DNA of 49,039 bases. Source: Bacilli bacterium (GTDB lineage Bacteria; Bacillota_I; Bacilli_A; RFN20; UBA1709). The stretch is taken from the NCBI GenBank assembly GCA_028693955.1, contig JAQUUH010000004.1, positions 1-49,039 on the forward strand, read 5' to 3'. The stretch's first letter is position 1. Each line of letters begins with the position of its first letter. The translations under genes were made by a program, and so were the position numbers. The notes below the pieces were generated by a model. That model did not search any database, was not told where the DNA came from, and saw only the letters and a program-made list of their open reading frames with translations. This document shows, in pieces, positions 1-7,312 of this stretch.

Positions 1-91
1 ATTTGCACTTCAGCAAAGGTTCATTCATCAACCGAAATTCACCTTCATCTTTAGTTAAATTACATAACTTTTGTTGAAACTTGAACTCCAA
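1..91 (-). other. possible partial reading frame at window edge
   Basis: On the minus strand the frame stays open from a TTG near position 91 to the window edge. It follows an in-frame TAA and would encode about 30 residues of plausible composition, including NLTKDEGEFRLMNEP. There is no ribosome binding site, and the frame lies just downstream of the tRNA-Leu terminator. It could be the start of a gene, a decayed fragment or chance. I do not recognise it. Confidence 0.2.
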
Positions 92-106
92 AAAAAATTA
101 TTTAAC

Positions 107-140
107 AAAAAAAGGTTTGATAATTTTATATCAAACCTTT
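107..140 (-). terminator. intrinsic terminator of the tRNA-Asn/Glu/Thr/Leu cluster
   Basis: A perfect 10-bp inverted repeat (AAAGGTTTGA / TCAAACCTTT) with a 10-nt AT loop lies 11 bases downstream of tRNA-Leu. On the minus strand a run of seven T follows it. This is a typical rho-independent terminator closing the four-tRNA transcript. Confidence 0.85.
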
Positions 141-150
141 GCTTTAAATA

Positions 151-233
151 TGGTGCGGCTGAAGGGACTTGAACCCTTATGCCGAAGCGCTAGATCCTAA
201 GTCTAGTGCGTCTGCCAATTCCGCCACAGCCGC
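151..233 (-). tRNA. tRNA-Leu (anticodon UAG)
   Basis: The minus strand folds as a class II tRNA with acceptor GCGGCTG / CAGCCGC, discriminator A and an encoded CCA. The anticodon loop CTTAGGA gives anticodon UAG, which reads CUN leucine codons. It has the long variable arm expected of tRNA-Leu and a TTCAAGT T-loop. It is the last gene of a four-tRNA cluster. Confidence 0.97.
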
Positions 234-241
234 ATAAAAAA

Positions 242-318
242 TGGTGCTGACTATAGGAATTGAACCTACAACCTACTGATTACAAGTCAGTTGCTCTGCC
301 TGGTTGAGCTAAGTCAGC
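242..318 (-). tRNA. tRNA-Thr (anticodon UGU)
   Basis: The minus-strand cloverleaf has acceptor GCTGACT / AGTCAGC, discriminator A and an encoded CCA. The anticodon loop CTTGTAA gives UGU, reading ACN threonine codons. It is third in the cluster. Confidence 0.97.
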
Positions 319-361
319 ATAAGTATTAGTATTTTATCAAAATAATTAACAAAAATCAATA

Positions 362-438
362 TGGTGATCGGTACGGGATTCGAACCCGTGAATGCATGCG
401 TGAAAGGCATGTGAGTTAAGCCGCTTCTCCAACCGACC
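362..438 (-). tRNA. tRNA-Glu (anticodon UUC)
   Basis: The minus-strand cloverleaf starts GGTCGGT, carries an encoded CCA and has anticodon loop CTTTCAC, giving UUC. The acceptor contains one mismatch or wobble against ACCGATC. It reads GAA and GAG codons and is second in the cluster. Confidence 0.95.
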
Positions 439-445
439 ATAAAAA

Positions 446-520
446 TGGCGCCTAGTGTAGGGATTGAACCTACGACCAACCGGTTAACAGCCGGTTGCTC
501 TACCGCTGAGCTAACTAGGC
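446..520 (-). tRNA. tRNA-Asn (anticodon GUU)
   Basis: The minus-strand cloverleaf has acceptor GCCTAGT / ACTAGGC, discriminator G and an encoded CCA. The anticodon loop CTGTTAA gives GUU. It is the first gene of the cluster, about 20 bases below a strong promoter. Confidence 0.97.
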
Positions 521-542
521 GTACGCTCTTTAGCGCCTATTT

Positions 543-571
543 ATAATAACATACTTAAAATAGTATTTCAA
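543..571 (-). promoter_or_regulatory. sigma-A-type promoter of the tRNA cluster
   Basis: On the minus strand TTGAAA and TATTAT are separated by 17 bp, with TGT just before the -10 (extended -10). The promoter sits immediately upstream of tRNA-Asn. Its -35 falls at the centre of an AT-rich inverted repeat. Confidence 0.85.
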
Positions 572-579
572 TACTATTT
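558..579 (-). terminator. candidate MATE-gene terminator overlapping the tRNA promoter
   Basis: A perfect 10-bp inverted repeat (AAATAGTATT, GA, AATACTATTT) begins about 30 bases after the MATE stop codon and ends in TTTT on the minus strand. It is wholly AT-rich, so its strength as a terminator is doubtful. The tRNA promoter -35 lies across its loop, so it could instead be a protein-binding site. Confidence 0.4.
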
Positions 580-610
580 AAATGTTTTTTTGCTTTTGAA
601 CTACCTTTTT

Positions 611-1972
611 TTAATCTAATTTTAAGGCTAAATTTTTTATCCAAATTCCTTTTCTTACCATCCTTGTTCCAATAAAAGACTTAACGATATCTGTCAATTG
701 AACCGCTACAAAAACTTCATATATTTTAAGATCAGTAAATAAAGTTAGTAATAATGCTATTGTGACTTGTCCTAACCACATAAATAGTGAATCAAATAAA
801 AGAGTTTGCCTTGTGGCCCCTCCTGCTCTTAGTGTAAAAAAACAGCACACATTATATGTATAAACGGCAAAGAATATTCCGCTAATTGTCATTAAATATT
901 GAGCAATATGTCTTATTGAATCATCAACATTATATAATAATGGTATATATCTAGATATTACTATCAAAATTACTCCCATTAAAATGGCAACTACAGTCCC
1001 AAATGCAATTAACTTATGGGCATCATCTTTTGCTTCATCTAATTTATTTGCTCCTAAATTGCTTCCTACAATTATTGCTATACTGCTACCTAAAGCTCCA
1101 AACAATATAAAAAACATATTTGTTGTTGCCTGAGATATAGTTAGTGCTGAGACTATGTCTTCCCCATGCATTGAATAAGCCAAAACTGTTACTGTACTTC
1201 CAAGACTCCAGAGAACTTCATTTGCTAGGAGTGGCATTCCTTTTTTAAATATCCTTATTAACAAACGCTTATCTATTTTAAAATTCTTGTATGCTCCATG
1301 GCAAAATACTTCTTTTCTAGCATGTGACATTATTACCAAGATTAAAACTTCTATAACTCTAGAAAATACTGTCGCAATAGCAGCTCCTCTAACACCCAAT
1401 GCTGGAAATCCAAAATGTCCAAAAATTAAAACATAATTTAAAAATAAGTTTATGCAAATTGCAATAACACCCGCTATCAAAGGAAGATGAGTTTTACCAA
1501 TTTCCCTTAATGAAGATCCATATAATTGAACTATAGCAATCAATACTATTCCAACTATCATAATATTTAAATAGGATTGAGCTGCTTGTATAGAAGCAGT
1601 TTCTTCTAAAAAAAGATGAATTATTGAGGGACTAAAAAATGAATATATTAAAATCAATGGGATAGATATTATTATTGCAAAAAGGACTTTTGCTCTAAAA
1701 GATTGACGAACTCCTTCATCATCTTTTGCCCCATTGTATTGAGCAACAAAAATACCTGGTCCTGCTAGTCCTCCCATAAGTGCAATATTAACAATAAATA
1801 ACAATTGAGCAGCTATTGCGACACCTGCAATAGCATTTTTATCAAGTTGACCCACCATTATATTATCTAGTAAATTAACAAAATTAGTAATTCCTTGATG
1901 AAGCATAATAGGAAGAGATATTGCAACAATTCTTTTATAAAATCTTTTGTCACCAATTAATTTTTTTAGCAT
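611..1972 (-). CDS. MATE family multidrug efflux transporter
   Basis: This is an integral membrane antiporter of the MATE family, which exports cationic or aromatic compounds using an H+ or Na+ gradient. The 453 residues form about twelve hydrophobic helices in two homologous halves (roughly 15-200 and 235-430). The first helix region holds the family-typical segment around NLLDNIMVGQL. Length is normal for the family. The start has AGGAGG nine bases upstream. No promoter is visible between the tRNA-Ile terminator and this start, so expression probably depends on readthrough. The substrate cannot be told from sequence. Confidence 0.9.
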   Translation of the reverse strand: MLKKLIGDKRFYKRIVAISLPIMLHQGITNFVNLLDNIMVGQLDKNAIAGVAIAAQLLFIVNIALMGGLAGPGIFVAQYNGAKDDEGVRQSFRAKVLFAIIISIPLILIYSFFSPSIIHLFLEETASIQAAQSYLNIMIVGIVLIAIVQLYGSSLREIGKTHLPLIAGVIAICINLFLNYVLIFGHFGFPALGVRGAAIATVFSRVIEVLILVIMSHARKEVFCHGAYKNFKIDKRLLIRIFKKGMPLLANEVLWSLGSTVTVLAYSMHGEDIVSALTISQATTNMFFILFGALGSSIAIIVGSNLGANKLDEAKDDAHKLIAFGTVVAILMGVILIVISRYIPLLYNVDDSIRHIAQYLMTISGIFFAVYTYNVCCFFTLRAGGATRQTLLFDSLFMWLGQVTIALLLTLFTDLKIYEVFVAVQLTDIVKSFIGTRMVRKGIWIKNLALKLD

Positions 1973-1987
1973 GGTTCTCCTCCTTTA

Positions 1988-2012
1988 TAAAAAAAAAACA
2001 CATATGTGTTTT
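1988..2012 (-). terminator. intrinsic terminator of tRNA-Ile
   Basis: The perfect palindrome AAAACACATATGTGTTTT lies 11 bases below the tRNA. On the minus strand the T-run continues to about ten T. It also lies directly upstream of the MATE ribosome binding site. Confidence 0.85.
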
Positions 2013-2022
2013 AACATAGTTA

Positions 2023-2099
2023 TGGTGGGCCTGAATGGAATCGAACCAGCGACCTTACCCTTATCAGGGGTACGCTCTAACCAACTGAGCTACAGGCCC
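2023..2099 (-). tRNA. tRNA-Ile (anticodon GAU)
   Basis: The minus-strand cloverleaf has acceptor GGGCCTG / CAGGCCC, discriminator A and an encoded CCA. The anticodon loop CTGATAA gives GAU. It is a single-gene transcript with its own promoter and terminator and no rRNA nearby. Confidence 0.97.
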
Positions 2100-2115
2100 A
2101 CATAACGGCTTTATT

Positions 2116-2144
2116 AATATAGCATTTTATTAAATGCATGTCAA
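2116..2144 (-). promoter_or_regulatory. sigma-A-type promoter of tRNA-Ile
   Basis: TTGACA and TATATT are separated by 17 bp on the minus strand, with TGC before the -10. The spacer is almost exactly filled by the inverted repeat GCATTT-AATA-AAATGC. Confidence 0.85.
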
Positions 2145-2197
2145 TAATATTTCCGTATTTTAAAGCAAAATATGCTTTTAGTTAAGTATTCTAAATG

Positions 2198-2647
2198 TTA
2201 AATTCCTAATTTAGTTTGAATATCATTATATAGTTGCTGGGTTTCTTCTTCATTACTACTATTAATAACAAAAATATCCTCAATAGTATCTATTACTATA
2301 TAAGCTTCACAATCATTATATATATAAAGAAGATAGTCTCCATATGCTTCATTATTAAAGTGTCCTTCAGATAACTTAGTTCCCCCTAAACCATTAGTTC
2401 TTCTACCAATTTCTAAATCACTAATATAGGCAACTGACTCAATATCTGAATAATCTATATTGTTATCTGGCCAATAGGCAGCATCAATATATATATCTGA
2501 ATCTCTTAATTCTACTTTTATATCTCCTGTAAATATCATAGAAATAATAAAAACTCCTAATATTATTGTAACAATTACTGATACTATGACAGCAATCACT
2601 GTAATTTTACTCTTTTTTTGAGAATCAACGTTGTAATTATTTGACAT
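2198..2647 (-). CDS. small membrane-anchored PH-like domain protein
   Basis: The 149-residue protein has a short polar N-terminus, one strong transmembrane helix at about residues 15-38, and an extracytoplasmic beta-rich domain. The domain pattern (DIESV near 66, GRRTNG near 82, GxF, YLLYIYND, then VINSSNEEET) resembles the bacterial PH-like family bPH_5 (PF10882) from memory. Function is unknown. It is transcribed alone from its own promoter, between rplM-rpsI and tRNA-Ile. The family call is moderate and no enzymatic motif is visible. Confidence 0.7.
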   Translation of the reverse strand: MSNNYNVDSQKKSKITVIAVIVSVIVTIILGVFIISMIFTGDIKVELRDSDIYIDAAYWPDNNIDYSDIESVAYISDLEIGRRTNGLGGTKLSEGHFNNEAYGDYLLYIYNDCEAYIVIDTIEDIFVINSSNEEETQQLYNDIQTKLGI

Positions 2648-2671
2648 ATTTCACCACTCCCCATAGATTAT

Positions 2672-2700
2672 ATTCTATATTATTAGTAAATATTTAGCAA
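2672..2700 (-). promoter_or_regulatory. promoter of the PH-like membrane protein gene
   Basis: TTGCTA and TAGAAT are separated by 17 bp on the minus strand, between the rpsI terminator and the gene. There is no extended -10. Confidence 0.65.
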
Positions 2701-2726
2701 ATTCCCTTTTTTATAAAATTCATCAT

Positions 2727-2753
2727 AAAAAAACTCCCACATAAGTGAGAGTT
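2727..2753 (-). terminator. intrinsic terminator of rplM-rpsI
   Basis: On the minus strand AACTCTCAC and GTGGGAGTT form a 9-bp stem with one G-U pair and loop TTAT, followed by seven T. It lies about 24 bases after the rpsI stop. Confidence 0.9.
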
Positions 2754-2776
2754 CCCAAAATTGATAATGAATTTGA

Positions 2777-3184
2777 TTAACGCTTTGAAAATTGTGGTGC
2801 ACGTCTAGCAGACTTAAGACCATATTTTTTACGTTCTTTAGCTCTTGCATCACGAGTAAGCATACCAGCTTTTTTCAATATTGCTCTATAATCTAAAGAG
2901 GCAACCAATAAAGCTCTTGCAATACCTAACCTAATTGCACCTGCTTGTCCAGTGAATCCACCACCATTAACATTTACTGAAATATTAAAATGATCTTGTG
3001 TATTAGTTAATACTAATGGTTGTTTTAAATCCATAACTAGAGTAGCAGAAGGCATATATTTTTCTACCTCTACTTCATTTACTAATATTTTACCTGTTCC
3101 TGGAGTTAAAATTACACGAGCTGTTGAACTCTTGCGTCTTCCTACTCCTCTATATTGAACAGCAACTTTTTTCTTTGCAGCCAT
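2777..3184 (-). CDS. rpsI: 30S ribosomal protein S9
   Basis: S9 belongs to the small-subunit head, and its basic C-terminal tail reaches the P-site tRNA. The 135 residues match the family throughout: [14 protein letters not shown] near the N-terminus, [20 protein letters not shown] in the middle, and a C-terminus ending RAPQFSKR with the conserved terminal KR. It lies 10 bases after rplM in the usual rplM-rpsI pair and is closed by a terminator. Confidence 0.98.
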   Translation of the reverse strand: MAAKKKVAVQYRGVGRRKSSTARVILTPGTGKILVNEVEVEKYMPSATLVMDLKQPLVLTNTQDHFNISVNVNGGGFTGQAGAIRLGIARALLVASLDYRAILKKAGMLTRDARAKERKKYGLKSARRAPQFSKR

Positions 3185-3194
3185 TTTCTACCTC

Positions 3195-3632
3195 CTACTT
3201 AAATTCCAATACTTGTGGATTTTGAGCAGCATGTGGATGTTCTGCTCCTTCATACACAAATAATTTCTTATAAATCTTTCTACCTAATGGTCCTTTTGGC
3301 AACATTCCCCATACTGCCCTTTCAACCATTTCTATTGGATACTTTTCAATCATAGTTTTTGCACTACGAGTTCTAAGTCCTCCTAAATAGCCAGAAACAT
3401 TATAATAGTTTTTTGTACGTAACTTATTTCCTGTTAAGTTAACCTCTTTTGCGTTTATTACAATTACATAATCTCCGCAATCAACGTTTGGAGTAAAAAT
3501 CGGCTTATTTTTACCTGTTAAAACCATTGCTAGTTCACTTGCTAGACGACCAAGGTTTTTGCCTTTAGCGTCTACAACATACCACTTGTGAGTTACCTCT
3601 TGTGGTTTAATAATTGTTGTTTGTCTTTGCAT
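3195..3632 (-). CDS. rplM: 50S ribosomal protein L13
   Basis: L13 is an early-assembling large-subunit protein. I start it at the ATG encoding MQRQTTIIKPQE, 20 codons inside the track ORF, because AGGAGG lies about seven bases upstream and homologues begin here. The longer ORF would read through the leader. The product has 145 residues, with KWYVVDAKGKNLGRLAS and GMLPKGPLGR as in the family. It is co-transcribed with rpsI from a promoter just below ackA. Confidence 0.97.
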   Translation of the reverse strand: MQRQTTIIKPQEVTHKWYVVDAKGKNLGRLASELAMVLTGKNKPIFTPNVDCGDYVIVINAKEVNLTGNKLRTKNYYNVSGYLGGLRTRSAKTMIEKYPIEMVERAVWGMLPKGPLGRKIYKKLFVYEGAEHPHAAQNPQVLEFK

Positions 3633-3656
3633 ACAAATCCTCCTCACTAAATTGTA

Positions 3657-3679
3657 GCTTACCGGGGCTCCAATTAAGC
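3657..3679 (-). promoter_or_regulatory. candidate rplM leader hairpin
   Basis: The rplM 5' UTR of about 60 nt contains a hairpin with stem GCTTA / TAAGC enclosing the GC-rich segment TTGGAGCCCCGG, unusual in such AT-rich DNA. Autogenous L13 leaders are known in Firmicutes. I cannot confirm a match to that family, so the role is inferred from position. Confidence 0.35.
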
Positions 3680-3697
3680 AAAACAGTGCCATTAATT

Positions 3698-3726
3698 ATG
3701 ATAACTTTATTACCAGTAAAAGTCAA
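3698..3726 (-). promoter_or_regulatory. promoter of rplM-rpsI
   Basis: TTGACT and TATCAT are separated by 17 bp on the minus strand. The -35 lies within about 11 bases of the ackA stop codon, and no terminator separates the two. Confidence 0.8.
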
Positions 3727-3736
3727 GATTATTTGA

Positions 3737-4924
3737 TTACTTATGTGATAGTAGATATTCTTTTGCTTTCCTAGCAATAATTATCTCTTCATTGGTAGCT
3801 ATAACATATACGGCAACTTTTGAATCAATGCTATTTATTTTTGTATCACATTTAGCATTTTCATTTAATTCATTATTAATTTTTATTCCTAGAAATTCTA
3901 AATTGCTCAAAACCTTTTGTCTTACTAAACTAGAATTTTCACCTATTCCTCCTGAAAAAACAATAGCATCAATTCCTCCTAAGGCTGCACTATATGCTCC
4001 AATATACTTAGTAATGTCATAACAATATTTATCAATAGTGTTTATGGCATCAATATTTCCCTTATAAGCTTCTATTTCAATATCTCTTAAGTCATTAGAA
4101 ACATGAGACATACCATACAGTCCTGCGTTTTTATTTAACATTAATTTTATCTCATCTTCACTCATTTTTGCCTCATCCATTAAATAAAAAATTATATATG
4201 GATCAATATCACCACATCTATTATTATGCATTATCCCACATTGCAAGGAAAAACCAAGTGTTGTATCAATTGATTTACCATTTTTAATTGCACATAAAGA
4301 GGCTGAACCTCCTAGATGACAAGTAATGATTTTAATATTTTCCTTCCCCATATATTCGCTAACCTTGTTTGCTAAATATTCATGACTTGCTCCATGAAAA
4401 CCATACCTTCTAATTGAATATTTTTCACTTATGTCTTTATCTATTGGATACAAGTATGCTTTTGGCTCCATTGTCTGATGAAACCCTGTTTCAAAAGAAC
4501 CAATTAAAGGTATTTTTGGAACTATTTTTTTAAATTGACGAATTGCAGAAATGTATGGAGGATTATGAGCCGGGGCTATGCAATTAAATGCAGCCATTGA
4601 ATCTAGTACATCTTCATCTAATTGTTTAACACCACTAATGCCTTTTGCATGTACTACTTTAAATCCAATACAAGAAATTTCTTCAAGTTCTTGAATCAAT
4701 CCCTTTTTCAATATTTCAATCATTAATTCAATAGCAAAACTATGATCGCTTATAGCTAATTCTTTTTTAAAAATTAATCCCTTTACATCATTATGAGAAT
4801 ATATTCCATTTTGTGAACCAACTCTTTCTATTTTCCCAACACATAATGATTTTTCATTATCATCCATATCTATTAATTGATATTTAAGAGAAGTACTTCC
4901 AACATTACACACTAAAATTTTCAT
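3737..4924 (-). CDS. ackA: acetate/propionate kinase family protein (divergent AckA)
   Basis: This ASKHA-fold kinase interconverts acyl phosphate plus ADP with ATP plus carboxylate, the last step of acetogenic fermentation. The 395 residues are normal length. Conserved motifs are CNVGSTSLKY (2-16), YGFHGASH (174-181), GGSASL, NRCGDIDP, SGGIGENS and ATNEEIIIAR. Two catalytic positions differ from the classical enzyme: the Arg of HRVVHGG is Lys89 (FKVVHAKG), and the Asp of FDTAFH is Glu145 (FETGFH). This suggests the divergent acetate/propionate kinase branch, so the preferred acyl group is uncertain. It lies 13 bases after truA-PHP and is an extra gene relative to B. subtilis order. Confidence 0.9.
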   Translation of the reverse strand: MKILVCNVGSTSLKYQLIDMDDNEKSLCVGKIERVGSQNGIYSHNDVKGLIFKKELAISDHSFAIELMIEILKKGLIQELEEISCIGFKVVHAKGISGVKQLDEDVLDSMAAFNCIAPAHNPPYISAIRQFKKIVPKIPLIGSFETGFHQTMEPKAYLYPIDKDISEKYSIRRYGFHGASHEYLANKVSEYMGKENIKIITCHLGGSASLCAIKNGKSIDTTLGFSLQCGIMHNNRCGDIDPYIIFYLMDEAKMSEDEIKLMLNKNAGLYGMSHVSNDLRDIEIEAYKGNIDAINTIDKYCYDITKYIGAYSAALGGIDAIVFSGGIGENSSLVRQKVLSNLEFLGIKINNELNENAKCDTKINSIDSKVAVYVIATNEEIIIARKAKEYLLSHK

Positions 4925-4937
4925 AATTTCTCCTTTT

Positions 4938-6491
4938 TTATAAAACTTTTTTAAATTTTATCTTTTCATCAATTTTAATCCCTAATTTTTCAGCAAAATC
5001 ATAACTTAATTTTACTGCTGGATTACTAAAATCTTTAGGATTATGAGCATCAACATTAATAACAATTTTATTCCCAACTTTTTTAGCTATTTCCCAAAAT
5101 TTATAATATGGGTATAAATAACGTTCTTCAATATTTATTCCACCATTTATTGAATAGCGTATTCCTCCTTGGTTTATCTCAAGTGGTATATCTAAAGCTT
5201 TTGCTGTTTCACATAATTTCCATGCACAATCATCACAAATTGGTGTCCATTCTTTCATTGAATTCATAAACAAATCTGGATGAGCAAAACATGAAAATAA
5301 GCCTGTTTTTAATGCCTCTAGAGCCATGACAGTGTATTCAATTACATCTTCATCTGTTTTACAATACCCAAAATATCCTGTTATGCTTTTGCCATCGTAG
5401 TAACGATAATGATTACCATATATTAGGTAATCAAGTTTCTTTGAAACTAATAAGTCATGGAGAAAGTCATATAATGGTGGAAAATATTCACATTCCATCC
5501 CGACATAAACATCAATCTCATTTTTATATTTTTCTTTTAAACTCCTTATTGACTCCACATATCCTGGAAACTCGGAAAATTTTCCTCTTGTCCAATTGTC
5601 ATTATCTACTCCTGGTACCATCATATGGTCGCTAAATCCAATAGTTTTGTAACCATTTTTTATTGCCGATAGTACATATTCTTCATCGGAACCATTAGCA
5701 TGAAGACATCTATATGTATGAGTATGATAATTATGAAGTTGTTTTTTAATACTAGACTCATAAGTCACTTCTTCCAAATATAAACCATGTGCCGGCGCTC
5801 TATATGGAATAATATCTCTTTCTTCTTTATCAAGTCTATTTGTTATAACATCATTTGTAACTCTTTCCAAGCCAATCTCTATTATCACACCAACTATATT
5901 TCTAACCATATATCTCAAAAATCCATCACCAATTACCGAAATATTTAACAATTTGTCTTTTGCTGCTATATTTATGCTCTTGATATTACGAACAAAACTT
6001 TCTGTTTCTTCTTCATCATTTGCACAAAAATTCCTGAAATCGTGACTCCCTAAAAACAGTTTTGCAGCCTCTTGCATCTTATCTATATTTAAAAATCTAC
6101 ATAATTGATAAACATAATTATTTTGTAAAGGATCATATTCGCCAGTACTAATTATATAACGATATTCTTTTTGAATAGCTGAAAATCGTGCATGAAAATT
6201 ATTATCAACCTCTTCAACTTCGCTAACATAAATATCACTAGGAAGAATACTATTTATCGCTTTTTTCCATTGAACAACCGACATCTTAATATCAGTATCA
6301 AAATGTATAACTTGTCCTCTTGAGTGAACTCTAGCATCAGTTCTACCAGAGCCGATAATATGGATATCTTTTTTATTTATTGTTGATAATGCTTTTTCTA
6401 ATTCATTTTGTATAGTACGCATATTATTTTGAATCTGAAAACCAGAAAAATTGGTTCCATCATATTTAATAACACATTTTATTCTAGCCAC
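4938..6491 (-). CDS. truA: tRNA pseudouridine synthase A fused to a PHP-family phosphoesterase
   Basis: Residues 1-244 form a complete TruA, which makes pseudouridine at tRNA positions 38-40. Catalytic Asp52 lies in GSGRTDARVHS, and the domain ends at the usual HGLYLEEVTY. A linker of about ten residues (ESSIKKQLHN) leads into a complete PHP metal-dependent phosphoesterase (about 254-517) resembling HisJ-type histidinol phosphatases. PHP ligand motifs are HTHT (256-259), FSDHM, GMECEYFPP, GNHY, AHPD and VDAH. Separate TruA is normally about 250 residues. The start is GTG after a GGGGTG site and overlaps ecfT by 13 bases. I see no stop, frameshift or internal start with a ribosome binding site at the junction. 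The PHP substrate is unknown. Confidence 0.9.
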   Translation of the reverse strand: MARIKCVIKYDGTNFSGFQIQNNMRTIQNELEKALSTINKKDIHIIGSGRTDARVHSRGQVIHFDTDIKMSVVQWKKAINSILPSDIYVSEVEEVDNNFHARFSAIQKEYRYIISTGEYDPLQNNYVYQLCRFLNIDKMQEAAKLFLGSHDFRNFCANDEEETESFVRNIKSINIAAKDKLLNISVIGDGFLRYMVRNIVGVIIEIGLERVTNDVITNRLDKEERDIIPYRAPAHGLYLEEVTYESSIKKQLHNYHTHTYRCLHANGSDEEYVLSAIKNGYKTIGFSDHMMVPGVDNDNWTRGKFSEFPGYVESIRSLKEKYKNEIDVYVGMECEYFPPLYDFLHDLLVSKKLDYLIYGNHYRYYDGKSITGYFGYCKTDEDVIEYTVMALEALKTGLFSCFAHPDLFMNSMKEWTPICDDCAWKLCETAKALDIPLEINQGGIRYSINGGINIEERYLYPYYKFWEIAKKVGNKIVINVDAHNPKDFSNPAVKLSYDFAEKLGIKIDEKIKFKKVL

Positions 6492-7312
6492 AAGAACACC
6501 CCTTTCAATAAATTGGGATTATTAATAAGAAAAATAGTTAAAACTATAACTACCGTTAAAATTATTATTGCCCATAAATCACTCCAAGTAAACTTCATTA
6601 TTCTATATCTTGTTCTTTTACCACTTGGATTATATCCTCTTGCTTCCATAGCATTTGCTAATTCTTCTGAACGTTGAAAAGAAGATATAAACAAAGGTAT
6701 TATCAAAGAAATAATTGCATTAACTTTTTCTTTTAGTTTTCCTTGTTGCAAGTCAACTCCTCTACTTGCTTGAGCCTTAACTATTTTTTCTGTTTCTTCT
6801 AATAACGTTGGAATAAATCTTAAAGCAATAGAAATAGTCATAGCTATTTCATGTGCTGGAAACTTGATTATTTTTAAAGGTGACATAAAATACTCAATTC
6901 CATATGTTAAATCCAGTGGTTTTGTTGTTGCTGTTAGTATTGTTGTAATAGAAATCATTAAAGCCAAACGAACAACAATCTGAAGTGTCTGTAAAAGTGC
7001 CCTAGTATAAATACTATAACCAAATATTGTAAAAGCCACTTCACCTGTTCTAATAAGAATTACATTGAAAAATAGCAAAAACAGCATCATAAACCACATT
7101 GGTTTTAATGATTTAAAAATTGATAAAATTTTTATTTTAGATAATTTTAACAAAAAAATTACAACTATAGCTAAAAATATATATCCTAAATAATTAACAT
7201 CTAAAAAAACACAAATTAATAGACCTAGCAAACCCAATAATTTTGTCCGCGGATCTAATCTATGAATAATCGTATCATATGGTATGTATCTACCTAAGGT
7301 GATATTTTTCAC
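6479..7312 (-). CDS. ecfT: energy-coupling factor transporter transmembrane subunit EcfT
   Basis: EcfT is the membrane scaffold joining the two ECF ATPases to interchangeable vitamin-binding S components. The product has several transmembrane helices and both coupling-helix motifs, SRGVD and ARGYN. I choose the GTG start giving MKNITLGRYIPYD rather than the TTG two codons upstream. It has GAGGTG seven bases away, matches homologues, and makes a GTGA overlap with the ecfA2 stop. It is the third gene of ecfA1-ecfA2-ecfT and is coupled to truA downstream. Confidence 0.95.
   Translation of the reverse strand: MKNITLGRYIPYDTIIHRLDPRTKLLGLLGLLICVFLDVNYLGYIFLAIVVIFLLKLSKIKILSIFKSLKPMWFMMLFLLFFNVILIRTGEVAFTIFGYSIYTRALLQTLQIVVRLALMISITTILTATTKPLDLTYGIEYFMSPLKIIKFPAHEIAMTISIALRFIPTLLEETEKIVKAQASRGVDLQQGKLKEKVNAIISLIIPLFISSFQRSEELANAMEARGYNPSGKRTRYRIMKFTWSDLWAIIILTVVIVLTIFLINNPNLLKGVFLWLE

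Noticed and set aside
3633-3692. Extended rplM start (MALFCLIG...)
   Set aside because: It runs through the leader hairpin and lacks a ribosome binding site. The ATG at 3632 has AGGAGG and matches L13 homologues.
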